From Palsa-343 sp036269135 (GTDB lineage Bacteria > Acidobacteriota > Terriglobia > Terriglobales > Acidobacteriaceae): a stretch of DNA of 64,000 nucleotides. Positions within the stretch are counted from its first letter, which is position 1. Each line of letters begins with the position of its first letter. Made by a program: the position numbers and the translations under genes. The notes beneath the pieces were generated by a model that saw only the letters and a program-made list of their open reading frames with translations, did no database searches and was not told the DNA's origin. Where the stretch lies: the NCBI GenBank assembly GCA_036269135.1, contig DATASQ010000057.1:62001-126000 (forward strand), given 5' to 3'. Shown in pieces: positions 36,425 through 45,055 of the stretch.

Positions 36425-36638
36425 GGAAATGGATTGGATGAGCCTTGGAAGATTGGTGCCCAGATTTCCAGAGTAGCAAACCGGGGACCAAACCGGGACC
36501 CATCGAAGGTAGAGGGGGTGATCACTTTGACATGGCCCGAGGTAATCATGGCCTGGCCCATTCGAGGGATTTCCCGACATGGTTACCCTCGTACTATGAT
36601 CTTCGCGAGAAGAATAAAGCACTTGCCCGAATAATTCT

Positions 36639-36668
36639 TTGACCGGCCAGAACTTTCAGTCGTATTGT
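36639..36668 (+). promoter_or_regulatory. candidate sigma-70 promoter of the RodZ-like gene
   Basis: TTGACC (36639-36644) and TATTGT (36663-36668) with an 18-base spacer, 38 bases before the ATG at 36707. Both boxes match the consensus well for this GC-rich region; no experimental support. Confidence 0.4.
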
Positions 36669-36706
36669 TTTGAATGTTGAAGGTTTTGGTTCCCCGGGGA
36701 AGGAAG

Positions 36707-37195
36707 ATGAGTGTGGGGCAGTTCGGCGACGAATTACGGAAGGAACGCGAAGCCCGCGGGGTCGCGCTGGAAACCATCAGCGAGAAGACTAAGGTAATCG
36801 CCCGTTACCTGTCCGCGCTGGAAACCGAGCACTTTGAAGTGCTGCCCGGCGGCATTCTCAGTAAGGGCATTGTCCGCGGATACGTCCGGACCATCGGCCT
36901 CGACGAAACTGCGTGGATGGAACGCTTCCTCATTGCCAGCCGCGAACATGGCACCCCGATCGAGGACGGCTGGACGTCCTTTGCCGAGAACGTCGGACGG
37001 GCCCGCCGCGCCTCGGCCGCCCGGACCCGGCGCTTCCGCTGGACCGGCCTCGGAGTTCTGCTGCTCCTGTTAACCGGCTTAGGGTTCTTCGTCTTCCAGT
37101 ACCTGAGCGGCCACGTCATGGCCGATGAGACGCAGCGGCACCCGGCGACCTCCGCCTCGTATGTGGCGCCCCCTCCGGACGCCCCCACCCGCTAA
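36707..37195 (+). CDS. RodZ-like helix-turn-helix membrane protein
   Basis: 162 residues. N-terminal HTH_25-type domain (VGQFGDELRKEREARGVALETISEKTKVIARYLSALE) as in RodZ, then one transmembrane helix (about 108-130, LLLLLTGLGFFVFQYL). It ends shortly after, without the periplasmic DUF4115 domain that full RodZ has. The role in cell shape is therefore uncertain. ATG at 36707 with GGGGA upstream. Confidence 0.78.
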   Translation: MSVGQFGDELRKEREARGVALETISEKTKVIARYLSALETEHFEVLPGGILSKGIVRGYVRTIGLDETAWMERFLIASREHGTPIEDGWTSFAENVGRARRASAARTRRFRWTGLGVLLLLLTGLGFFVFQYLSGHVMADETQRHPATSASYVAPPPDAPTR

Positions 37196-37247
37196 GGGTA
37201 CTTCTGTGACCTGTCGCTTCGGCCCCTTCCCTGCTTAAGCTGCCGGT

Positions 37248-37931
37248 ATGACCTTCAGCAAAACGGCTCTGCTTCCAGCGCTGTTCCTCGTTGCCTGCAC
37301 TGCGCCAGGGTTGGGCGCGGCGGCCAGGTCCCATGCAGTCGCCCTGGGCGCTGCGCGCCGTGAACCTTATTCGGTCGAGGGCGATCCGGCCGGAGCGAAG
37401 GCCGGAGAGACGGAACTGAAGGTCCGTCCCCTGGTGGTCGACGGCAAGGTCAGGGAATGGACCACCGGCGAGGCGCATGACGTGACCGAACGCAGCTTTG
37501 CAGTGCGCCGGGCCGTCCGCCTGAATGATGCCCTGCCCACGGACAAGGGGCCGCGCTGGATTTGGCAGCGTGGCCCGTGGCTGCTGGTGGATCGCATAAG
37601 CGGGAAAATCGCCGCCCTGCACCTGCCGGACTTCGATCCGGCGGTTTCCGACGTGGTGTGGTTCCGGGACTACGCGGCGTATTGCGGCGTGAACGCGAGC
37701 GGCAAACAGCTGCTGGCGATGGTGGCTCAGGTAGAAGCGCGGCGACCTCTGCTGGCGAAGAAGCTGGGCGCCTGGGATCCGGCCGATCATCCCGCGCCGG
37801 CCTGCGCTGCGGCGGTGTGGCAGCGCGATCCGCTCAAGGTGACCTTCCAGCCGAGCGGGACGGCGGCGGTGAGCTATGACCTGGTCGGCGCCTCAGCGGT
37901 GCTGGTGGAAGACGGCGACGACAGCGACTGA
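37248..37931 (+). CDS. secreted protein of unknown function
   Basis: 227 residues. Signal peptide (LLPALFLVACTAPGLGAAA; the cysteine is not in a good lipobox). The mature part (RPLVVDGKVREWTTGEAHDVTERSFAVRRAVRLND and RWIWQRGPWLLVDRISGKIAALHLPDFDP) repeats a beta-strand pattern, and a cysteine pair near 150-205 might form a disulphide. No family recognised. Starts 53 bases after the RodZ-like stop. Confidence 0.6.
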   Translation: MTFSKTALLPALFLVACTAPGLGAAARSHAVALGAARREPYSVEGDPAGAKAGETELKVRPLVVDGKVREWTTGEAHDVTERSFAVRRAVRLNDALPTDKGPRWIWQRGPWLLVDRISGKIAALHLPDFDPAVSDVVWFRDYAAYCGVNASGKQLLAMVAQVEARRPLLAKKLGAWDPADHPAPACAAAVWQRDPLKVTFQPSGTAAVSYDLVGASAVLVEDGDDSD

Positions 37932-37989
37932 CCCACTCAGCGCAATCTGGCGTTCGGCGCACCGGCCTCAAGTGGCATAGCATGACTGC

Positions 37990-38628
37990 ATGGAATCCAT
38001 GGATGAGCTGCTGCGTCAGGCGGAGATTGCCCACGGGCATCTGTGCGCCGGCCAGGTGCTGGGTGTGCGGATGGCCATGCTGGGCTGCCGGCGCCTGGGC
38101 CTGACGGAACCTCGCGGCCGGGACCGCAAACGGCTGGTGACCTTTATTGAAATCGATCGCTGCGCCACCGACGCCATTGGCGTGGTGACCGGATGCCGGC
38201 TGGGCAAGCGCGCGCTGAAGTTCCGCGACTGGGGCAAGATGGCGGCGACCTTTCTCGATCTGGAGACAGGCCGGGCTCTCCGGATCGTGGCGCTGGATTC
38301 GTCGAAGCAGCGGGCGCGGGAGTTGTATCCGGAGATTGCCAACAAGAATCAGCAGCAGATGAAGGCCTATCGTGAGCTGGACGATGCCGAGTTGTTCGCA
38401 GAGCACTGGGTAGCCGTGGAGGTGGGGCCGAACGAAATGCCAGGCTATAAAGGCGCCCGCGTCCTGTGCGACCTCTGCGGAGAAGGCATCAACTACGACC
38501 GGTTCGTGGAGCGGGAGGGACAAACGGTCTGCCTGCCGTGCGCATATCCGGAGCAGCGGTACTATCGTGCTGCTGCAGGGCCGGTTTCTGCGGCTGCTCG
38601 GCCCGATGCGCATTGTGAGTGCGCGTAG
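37990..38628 (+). CDS. FmdE family protein with C-terminal zinc ribbon
   Basis: 212 residues. N-terminal FmdE core GHLCAGQVLGVRMA and DRCATDAIGVVTGCRLGKRALKFRDWGKMAATF, as in formylmethanofuran dehydrogenase subunit E-like proteins; then a CDLCGEG...CLPCAYP zinc ribbon near 160-185. In methanogens FmdE serves the first step of CO2 reduction, but bacterial FmdE proteins occur without that pathway and are thought to act in molybdenum/tungsten enzyme biology (inference). Upstream of fabI, same strand. Confidence 0.82.
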   Translation: MESMDELLRQAEIAHGHLCAGQVLGVRMAMLGCRRLGLTEPRGRDRKRLVTFIEIDRCATDAIGVVTGCRLGKRALKFRDWGKMAATFLDLETGRALRIVALDSSKQRARELYPEIANKNQQQMKAYRELDDAELFAEHWVAVEVGPNEMPGYKGARVLCDLCGEGINYDRFVEREGQTVCLPCAYPEQRYYRAAAGPVSAAARPDAHCECA

Positions 38629-38729
38629 ACTGACCGCCTGTTGCCGGCAGTGGCGCACCGGCGATTTACAATTGGGTGCCGGCCGTATCCTGCCTGCCGG
38701 CGATTTCTCTTTTCCGGAGCTGACAACGC

Positions 38730-39497
38730 ATGCTGAATCTGGAAGGCCGCGTGGCGGCTGTGTTTGGGCTGGCGAACAAGCGCAGCATCGCCTGGGGCAT
38801 TGTGCAGAAGCTGCACGAAGCGGGCGCGAAGCTGGCCATCGGCTATCAGAACGAGCGCATGAAAGCCGAAGCGGAGGGCCTGATTCTGGACCTGCCCGGC
38901 GCCGAGCCCTTCCAGTGCGATGTATCCAGCGACGCGGAGATCGAACAGGTATTCGCGCAGCTCAAAGACCGCTATGGGAAGCTCGACGTGTTGGTGCACT
39001 GCATCGCCTTTGCGCCGGCGGAAGATCTGAAGAACGATTTTCTGCAGACCACGCGGGAAGGATTCCGTATCGCCCATGACGTGAGCGTCTATTCGCTCAT
39101 CGCGCTCAGCCGCGGGGCTGCTCCACTGATGACCGACGGCGGCTCGATTCTGACGCTGACCTACTACGGTGCGGAGAAAGTAGTCCCCCATTACAAGGTG
39201 ATGGGCGTAGCCAAGGCGTCTCTGGAAGCAACAGTACGGTATCTGGCGTGGGACCTGGGCAAACAGAACATTCGGGTGAACGCGATATCGGCGGGTCCGA
39301 TTAAGACACTGGCCGCACGCGGCATCGGCTCGCTGGGCGACATGCTGAAGTACCACGCCGAACGCGCTCCACTCCATCGCAACACCGAGCAGGAAGAAGT
39401 GGGCAAGACGGCCGTCTATCTGGCATCGGACCTGGCCAGCGGCGTGACCGGGGAGGTGATCTATGTCGATAGTGGGTACAACATCATGGGCTTTTGA
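38730..39497 (+). CDS. fabI: enoyl-[acyl-carrier-protein] reductase FabI
   Basis: 255 residues. NADH-binding GLANKRSIAWGI near the N-terminus and the catalytic stretch TLTYYGAEKVVPHYKVMGVAKASLE containing the Tyr-x6-Lys pair of FabI. Reduces the enoyl-ACP double bond in the last step of fatty-acid elongation; the target of triclosan. Length typical. The GNAT gene starts seven bases after the stop, so they are co-transcribed. Confidence 0.95.
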   Translation: MLNLEGRVAAVFGLANKRSIAWGIVQKLHEAGAKLAIGYQNERMKAEAEGLILDLPGAEPFQCDVSSDAEIEQVFAQLKDRYGKLDVLVHCIAFAPAEDLKNDFLQTTREGFRIAHDVSVYSLIALSRGAAPLMTDGGSILTLTYYGAEKVVPHYKVMGVAKASLEATVRYLAWDLGKQNIRVNAISAGPIKTLAARGIGSLGDMLKYHAERAPLHRNTEQEEVGKTAVYLASDLASGVTGEVIYVDSGYNIMGF

Positions 39498-39503
39498 TCA
39501 GCA

Positions 39504-40064
39504 ATGACTCCAGGCTCACAGGAAGGCTCTCCGCGCGTTGAGGTGGTGCATGCCACTCCGGAGCAGGAACCGATTGTGGCCAACCTCCTTGAGCTGTACG
39601 CTTACGACTTCAGTGAATTCCATCCCATGCAGCCGGGCCCCGACGGCCGCTTCGGCTATAAAGGTCTTTCCCGCTATTGGTTGGAAACGGACCGGCTCCC
39701 CCTTCTCCTGAAAGCGGATGGGCGCCTGGCGGGTGTGGTGCTGGTGAAGCGCGAGCGCGGCGTGCTGGGAACGGAAACCGTCTGGGACGTGGCGGAGTTC
39801 TTTGTACTGCGCATGTTCCGGCGGCAGGGCGTGGGCAAAGCCGCGGCGCACGAGATCTGGCGGCGCTACCCGGGAAAATGGCAGGTGCGGGTGATGGAGT
39901 CCAATTACTCCGGCTATCGCTTTTGGGAGCACACGATCCGCGAATTTGTCGGCGATGAATTGCGCATGGCTCGGTTTGAGAAAGGCGGCCAGCCCTGGAA
40001 TCTGATCACATTTCAGGCTCTGCGCGCCGGCGAACGCCGAAAGGCCGGACCGGCCGGCCGCTAA
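39504..40064 (+). CDS. GNAT family N-acetyltransferase
   Basis: 186 residues. Motif A: FFVLRMFRRQGVGKAAAHEIW (RRQGVG), with VVLVKRERG before it and RVMESNYSGYRFWE after. Substrate unknown. It starts just after fabI. Confidence 0.83.
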   Translation: MTPGSQEGSPRVEVVHATPEQEPIVANLLELYAYDFSEFHPMQPGPDGRFGYKGLSRYWLETDRLPLLLKADGRLAGVVLVKRERGVLGTETVWDVAEFFVLRMFRRQGVGKAAAHEIWRRYPGKWQVRVMESNYSGYRFWEHTIREFVGDELRMARFEKGGQPWNLITFQALRAGERRKAGPAGR

Positions 40065-40138
40065 TCGAATTCTGCATCGTCGGGAGAGAACAGCGACCTG
40101 GTCCGGACACGATTCCTGTGGCAGACTGAGAGAAAACA

Positions 40139-41002
40139 ATGCCCACCATTCAGCAAGCCCGGAGCGAGAGCTTCCGGACGGAGCGTGAGCCCACTCGCCG
40201 GTCTGCGGGGTTGTCCTGGTCCGCCTGCGGCCTTCTGGCGGCGAGCTGGATCAGCGCGGCGGCCTTCGGTCTTTATATTGTCGGGTTTTATCTTGGCGCT
40301 TTGCGTGCGGGCGACCCGGCTCGCTGGAACGACAACCTGACCGGCTTGTACAACAGCCACCATCCCGCGGCTTTGATGGCGATTGCCTCCCATATGGCGG
40401 CCGGCGCCATCATCCTGGTCCTGGGACCGGTCCAGCTGATCGATGGCGTGCGGCAACGATGGCCGGCCCTCCATCGCTGGATCGGACGGCTCTACGTCTT
40501 CACAGGATTTGTGGCAGGGCTGGGCGGCCTTGGGTTCATTCTGATCCAGGGCACGATCGGCGGAGCGGTCATGAATCTCGGCTTCGGACTGTACGGCGCG
40601 CTGATGGTGCTGGCTGCCGTCGAAACCTGGCGCCATGCGCGCGCGCTGCGATTCGAAACCCATCGCGCCTGGGCCCTGCGCCTGTTCGCTCTGGCCATCG
40701 GCTCCTGGCTTTATCGCATGGATTATGGCTTCTGGCTGCTCGCCGTGCATGGGCTTGGGCATCTGGAAACCTTCCGCGGCCCATTCGATCGCGTCATGTC
40801 GTTCGCTTTTTATCTGCCGAACCTGGCGGTGGTGGAGTTGTATCTGCGGGGCCGGATGCTGCCGGGGCACCGCCTCGCGCGCGTGGCTGCCGCCGTGCTC
40901 ATGAACCTCGCGACGCTGATCGTGGGGATTGGAACCTATTATTTCCTGCGCTATTACTGGGGACCGGGCATTCTGCACGGACTGCTGGGGCTCAAAGGCT
41001 GA
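40139..41002 (+). CDS. DUF2306 membrane protein
   Basis: 287 residues with about seven transmembrane helices. The family signature HRWIGRLYVFTG and its context QRWPALHRW are present; DUF2306 proteins are membrane proteins of unknown role with heme-like conserved histidines (HH at residues near 77-78). Convergent with the HtrA gene; a terminator lies between. Confidence 0.78.
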   Translation: MPTIQQARSESFRTEREPTRRSAGLSWSACGLLAASWISAAAFGLYIVGFYLGALRAGDPARWNDNLTGLYNSHHPAALMAIASHMAAGAIILVLGPVQLIDGVRQRWPALHRWIGRLYVFTGFVAGLGGLGFILIQGTIGGAVMNLGFGLYGALMVLAAVETWRHARALRFETHRAWALRLFALAIGSWLYRMDYGFWLLAVHGLGHLETFRGPFDRVMSFAFYLPNLAVVELYLRGRMLPGHRLARVAAAVLMNLATLIVGIGTYYFLRYYWGPGILHGLLGLKG

Positions 41003-41061
41003 TTGCGACTCAAGGGTGATTTGCCTGACTACCGAGCGCCCGCAGCACGAGAGTCCACAGG

Positions 41062-41102
41062 GAAAAAGAACGGCGCAGCCGGCCTCAGGAACCGGCTGCG
41101 CC
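41062..41102 (-). terminator. intrinsic terminator of the HtrA gene
   Basis: GGCGCAGCCGG (41072-41082) and CCGGCTGCGCC (41092-41102) are a perfect 11-bp inverted repeat with a nine-base loop. On the minus strand it is followed by TTCTTTTTC, a T-rich tail, 18 bases after the HtrA stop. Confidence 0.85.
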
Positions 41103-41119
41103 TGGAATAAGGCTGACGT

Positions 41120-42670
41120 TCAGCCCTGGTTCGGATGCATGACCACGAACGTGCTGCCTCCATCCGACCAGATCAGCACCAGCGCATCCTGTCCCTGGGG
41201 AATGCTGGAGAGCTGCTGCGCGACGTCCGCGGCATTGGGCGTCGGCTTGCGATCGATCGAGACGATCACATCGCCGCGCTGAAGACCGGCGTCGTCGGCC
41301 GGGCTCCCGGGTCGCACCTGCTCCACGACCGCTCCCTGCACGCTGGGAGGCGCCTGGATCTGCTGGCGCACATCCGGCGTCAGGGTGGCCAGGCCCATCC
41401 CCCAGCGACCCTTGCCATTGCCGTTCTGGGCAATTTCCTGGGTCTTGCTGTTGGGCATCGAGTCCAGAGTGACGGGAAGGTTCTGCGTCTTGCCGTCGCG
41501 CGTCACCGTGAGATGGATCGTGGTGCCAGGCTGCGTCTCACTGGTTTTCATCTGCAACTCGCCGGCATCGGTCACCGGATTGCCGTTGAGCTGGGTAATG
41601 ACATCTCCGGATTTCAGGCCCGCCTTGCTGCCGGGAGAGTCAGGCGTAACGTCGGCGACCACGGCGCCCGTCGTTTTTTGCACGCCGAAGAATTTCGCGT
41701 TGCTCGGCGTGACATTTTCAATCGAGATGCCGATGTAGCCGTGGTCGACGTGCCCGTCTTTAATCAGCTCATTGGCGATGGGCTCGGCAATCTCGCTGGG
41801 AATGGCAAAGCCCATCCCGGAGAACGCGCCCGTCGGCGAGATCAGAAAGGTGTTGATGCCGATTACCTGGCCGCGGGCGTCGACCAGCGCTCCGCCGGAG
41901 TTGCCAGGATTGATGGCGGCGTCGGTCTGGATGAATTCACCGGGTTTGTAGCGATTGGCTTCCGGATTGGGCCGGTTGAGCGCGCTGATGATGCCGCGCG
42001 TCACGCTGAACTGGAATCCATACGGATTGCCGAAGGCCAGCACCATCTCGCCCGGATGCAGATCGGCGGAATTGCCCCACGGAATGCTGGGCAGATCGTG
42101 ACCATTGATCTTAATGACGGCAAGATCCGTCAGGGGATCGGTGCCGATCAGTTTCGCGGGGTAGATGTCGCGATTGCTCAGCGTCACGCTGATGTTCACG
42201 GCGCCACGCACCACGTGATTGTTGGTGACGATGTATCCGTCCGGCGAAATGATCACGCCGCTGCCTTCGCCTTTTTCGATGGAAGGCTGCTGTTGCTGCT
42301 GCTGCATCGGTCCCTGCCCGAAGGGGAGGCCGAAGAACTGCTGCATTTGCTGCTGTTCCTGCTCCTCCTGCTGGTCCTGCTGACCGCCGCCCTCATCTTC
42401 GGCGAGTTCCTGGGCACTCAGTTTCGAGGTGACGTTCACGTTGACGACGGCCGGGGTCACGTGCGCGGTCAGCGCTTCCATGGCCTGATCCAGTGAGAGC
42501 AGCGGGGCCACGCTGTTCTGGTTAATGGCAGGGGCGGCCGGAGCCGGAGTCGGAGCCGCGGAGGCGGGACCCGCAAGAGCCCAGGCACCCACTGCCAGAA
42601 AAGCGCCGACCGCAACGGCCGGGATGGCCAGGCGCCGGGTGAGCGATGCTTTGATTGTCGTGAGGTTCAT
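41120..42670 (-). CDS. Do/HtrA family periplasmic serine protease with two PDZ domains
   Basis: 516 residues. Signal anchor (about 14-35, VAVGAFLAVGAWALAGPAS). Protease domain with catalytic H152 (TNNHVVRG), D182 (LTDLAVIKI) and S258 (NPGNSGGAL); PDZ1 near 300-400 (YIGISIENVTPSN) and PDZ2 near 415-510 (GAVVEQVRPGSPADDAGLQRGDVIVSI). A Gln/Glu-rich segment (98-128) lies between the N-terminus and protease domain, not usual in DegP. A strong AAGGAG lies upstream of ATG. The 16-bp BlaI-type operator 42688-42703 is 17 bases upstream, so expression is probably under the BlaI repressor encoded next door. Confidence 0.93.
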   Translation of the reverse strand: MNLTTIKASLTRRLAIPAVAVGAFLAVGAWALAGPASAAPTPAPAAPAINQNSVAPLLSLDQAMEALTAHVTPAVVNVNVTSKLSAQELAEDEGGGQQDQQEEQEQQQMQQFFGLPFGQGPMQQQQQQPSIEKGEGSGVIISPDGYIVTNNHVVRGAVNISVTLSNRDIYPAKLIGTDPLTDLAVIKINGHDLPSIPWGNSADLHPGEMVLAFGNPYGFQFSVTRGIISALNRPNPEANRYKPGEFIQTDAAINPGNSGGALVDARGQVIGINTFLISPTGAFSGMGFAIPSEIAEPIANELIKDGHVDHGYIGISIENVTPSNAKFFGVQKTTGAVVADVTPDSPGSKAGLKSGDVITQLNGNPVTDAGELQMKTSETQPGTTIHLTVTRDGKTQNLPVTLDSMPNSKTQEIAQNGNGKGRWGMGLATLTPDVRQQIQAPPSVQGAVVEQVRPGSPADDAGLQRGDVIVSIDRKPTPNAADVAQQLSSIPQGQDALVLIWSDGGSTFVVMHPNQG

Positions 42671-42687
42671 CTGCTGCTTCTCCTTAA

Positions 42688-42703
42688 AACTAATGAATTA
42701 GTT
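42688..42703. promoter_or_regulatory. 16-bp palindromic operator upstream of HtrA gene
   Basis: AACTAATGAATTAGTT, a perfect inverted repeat AACTAAT-GA-ATTAGTT, 17 bases upstream of the HtrA start and after the stop of the BlaR1-like gene. It shares AACTAA-N4-TTAGTT with 44633-44648 upstream of blaI. Confidence 0.75.
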
Positions 42704-42725
42704 GGCTAGAGCAAAAATTTTTAAC

Positions 42726-44165
42726 CTAGATCGATCGCGCTGTGCCCTCCATCGCCATCGCCGCAGGCACGCGCATCACGAGCCGAAATACCTGCACCTG
42801 GATTCCATTTGCGTCCTGACGAACCACCTGGAACATCTGCACCTGCAGAACGGATTTTTCCCCTGCGGCGGACGCTCCCGCACGCGAATCCTGGGCCGGG
42901 GCGGCCGTGTACTCCGCCGACTGAATAATGAGATAAGTCGAAGACAGGAGAGGCTGCACCTGCGGCGCATGCTTCAGACTTGCCATAACAACCGGAAGCC
43001 GACTCGGCTTACGAGTCATATTGCGAATCACGGCCAGGCGCGGTCTGGGGGTTTGCACCGGCTGTTGCCGGTCGATGCGCGCGCTGCGCAACGCCACTCG
43101 CCGCGCAGAAACGTGGGAAGCTGCGGGGCGGTAGACAGCCGGTACGATCTTGGGAGCCGGGAACCGGGGAGCCTCCAGGCCGCGGGCAGCGAGGGCGCGA
43201 TCAGAACTATGCGCGTGAACCGGCGCAAAACTCACCAGACCCGGACTGCACAGAACCACGCCTGAGCATGCCAGCGAGACGCTCGCGGCCAAACCCAAAG
43301 CAACGCGGCCCACCCGCGTGCCGGCTGGCCGGCTCTGCTGCAGGATGCGGGCGATGCGGACGGAAGCGTCCCGAGCGCGCGCGACAGCCGCCTGGGCCAT
43401 CGTCCACCCGCGACGCGCGCAGCCCCGCTCCAGCAGATCGATCAGGCAGCCAGCATAAGCATGGGCATTGCCGGTTGCGGCCAGGACGGCTTCATCGCAG
43501 GCCATTTCCCGCTCCAGAGAAAGGCGCGCATCGATCCACCAGACTGCCGGATGAAAGAAGAGAACCGCGCGCGCGACCTTCTGAGCCAGGTTGGTCCAGG
43601 GGTCGTGCCGCCGGATGTGCGCCAGTTCATGAACCAAAATCTGCCGCAGCTGGTCTGCGGGAAGGTCAATGAGGCTCCACGCCGGCAGCACCACCGCGGG
43701 ATGCCGGAACCCCATGGCGGCCGGGACGCAGGCCTGGTCGGAGACCAGCAGCCGCACCGGCCTTTTCAGATCGACAAAGAGCTCCCGCAGCATGGGATCG
43801 AGATCGTCGACCGGAACCTGGCTGCAGCCCCTGCGGATGCGCCGCACCTGCCAGATTCCTGCCGCCACACGAGCCAGCGCCAGCAGGCTGATCGGAGCCC
43901 ACACGAACAGAAAGGCGGCGGCCCAGAAAGGCGGCAGCATGATCTCCGGATGCGTCTGGGGCAAAACGGAGGCGCCGCCGTGGATAGCGCTCAGAAAGGG
44001 CAGGCCCGTAACGCCGGCCAGCGCCACCAGCCAGATGGCGAATCGGGTACCGGAATTCTGGCGGGGGAGCAGCCGCAACAGCAGCCATGCGCCTGCCGCC
44101 AGCAGCAACCCTTCAGGCAGCGTATTCAGCACGTGCTCCACAGCGATTTGCGTGAAGGGATTCAT
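42726..44165 (-). CDS. BlaR1/MecR1-like M56 metalloprotease receptor, no penicillin-binding domain
   Basis: 479 residues. N-terminal membrane helices (about 18-32, 42-58, 82-103) then HELAH (179-183) with third ligand in EREMACDEAV (218-227), the M56 zinc site. One more hydrophobic helix around 288-315. The C-terminal extracytoplasmic part (about 315-479) is Pro/Arg/Ala/Ser-rich and has no beta-lactamase-like SxxK/SxN motifs, so the sensed signal is not a beta-lactam in the known manner. It overlaps blaI by four bases. In the known model, signal binding triggers the protease, which leads to BlaI cleavage and derepression. Confidence 0.88.
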   Translation of the reverse strand: MNPFTQIAVEHVLNTLPEGLLLAAGAWLLLRLLPRQNSGTRFAIWLVALAGVTGLPFLSAIHGGASVLPQTHPEIMLPPFWAAAFLFVWAPISLLALARVAAGIWQVRRIRRGCSQVPVDDLDPMLRELFVDLKRPVRLLVSDQACVPAAMGFRHPAVVLPAWSLIDLPADQLRQILVHELAHIRRHDPWTNLAQKVARAVLFFHPAVWWIDARLSLEREMACDEAVLAATGNAHAYAGCLIDLLERGCARRGWTMAQAAVARARDASVRIARILQQSRPAGTRVGRVALGLAASVSLACSGVVLCSPGLVSFAPVHAHSSDRALAARGLEAPRFPAPKIVPAVYRPAASHVSARRVALRSARIDRQQPVQTPRPRLAVIRNMTRKPSRLPVVMASLKHAPQVQPLLSSTYLIIQSAEYTAAPAQDSRAGASAAGEKSVLQVQMFQVVRQDANGIQVQVFRLVMRVPAAMAMEGTARSI

Positions 44166-44584
44166 CCGTTCTCACCCCGCGGTGGATTCCTGTCCGTCCC
44201 TTCTTCAGCTCCTGTGCGTTCCAGCATGCGGCGCAGGCGCTCCAGCTCCTCGGGGGCCATCCCGCGATCTTCCAGGACGTTGAGCACCAGGTCCTCGTGG
44301 GAGTTGCGGAAGAACCGGCTCACCAGCTGCCGAACCGCGGAGCGGGTGGCGTCTTCCTGCGCGACTCGAGGGGTGTAGACGTGGGCGCGGCCGTCTTTGG
44401 CGTGCTCCACGTACCCCTTACGCTCGAGGATGCGAATGGTGGTGAGGATGGTGTTGTAGGCCAGGGCGATCTGGCCGGGAAGCGCGTCGAGAATCTGCTG
44501 CACGGTGGCCGGGCCTTTTTGCCACAGCACCTGCATGATGCGGAGCTCAGCCTCCGTCAGGGTCTCGGATGGTTTACGCGGCAC
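44162..44584 (-). CDS. BlaI/MecI/CopY family transcriptional repressor
   Basis: 140 residues. Winged helix: LTEAELRIMQVLWQKGPATVQQILDALP (recognition start) and AYNTILTTIRILERKGYVEH, hallmarks of BlaI/MecI. C-terminal dimerisation helix includes RFFRNSHEDLVLNVL. It overlaps the BlaR1-like gene by four bases. Its own promoter region carries the palindrome at 44633-44648, so autorepression is likely. Confidence 0.93.
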   Translation of the reverse strand: MPRKPSETLTEAELRIMQVLWQKGPATVQQILDALPGQIALAYNTILTTIRILERKGYVEHAKDGRAHVYTPRVAQEDATRSAVRQLVSRFFRNSHEDLVLNVLEDRGMAPEELERLRRMLERTGAEEGTDRNPPRGENG

Positions 44585-44632
44585 GGGCCCACTTCCCTCC
44601 TTATCCTTCGACGCGGGAAGGCAGAGAAAAGT

Positions 44633-44648
44633 AACTAATAATTTAGTT
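44633..44648. promoter_or_regulatory. 16-bp palindromic operator upstream of blaI
   Basis: AACTAATAATTTAGTT: inverted repeat AACTAA-TAAT-TTAGTT, 49 bases upstream of the blaI start. Same arms and same 4-base spacer as 42688-42703. Confidence 0.75.
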
Positions 44649-44704
44649 TGATCGTGTGGGTCGTGATTTTCGGGGACGATAAACGCCTTTTTTCAGCAGT
44701 TTAG

Positions 44705-45055
44705 CTAAAAAGAGGCGAGTGCGGTCGGCTCGTCCTTGTAGAGCCCCGCATACTTGGCGATGCCCACCATGGTGAAGACCTTCTGGAAGTGCGGCGTCAG
44801 CCCGAAAGCGGCCACCTTGCGGCCGGTTTTGTCGGCCTCCATGAGCATCTGGATGATCAGCGCGATGCCGCTGGAATTGATGTAATCGACCTTGGTGAAA
44901 TCGAGCAGGACCGGGCCGCTGCTGACGTTCTGCCACGCACCGAGCACCGGCTCCCTGGAATTGCTGGAGATATCGCCGCTGAAGCGGAGCACGGTGACGG
45001 ACTGGTCGCCTGGAGTGGAAGTATGGTCGATCGTGGTCCGGGTCTCGGTCTGCAC
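44705..45055 (-). CDS. STAS-domain anti-sigma factor antagonist
   Basis: 116 residues. VTVLRFSGDISSNSREPV, VLLDFTKVDYINSSGIALIIQML (with the phosphorylatable serine in SSG), and KVAAFGLTPHFQKVFTMVGI match RsbV/SpoIIAA. Dephosphorylated STAS protein sequesters the anti-sigma kinase. GTG start at 45055 lies directly after the TAG of the kinase gene, with no gap, so they are translated together. Confidence 0.93.
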   Translation of the reverse strand: MQTETRTTIDHTSTPGDQSVTVLRFSGDISSNSREPVLGAWQNVSSGPVLLDFTKVDYINSSGIALIIQMLMEADKTGRKVAAFGLTPHFQKVFTMVGIAKYAGLYKDEPTALASF

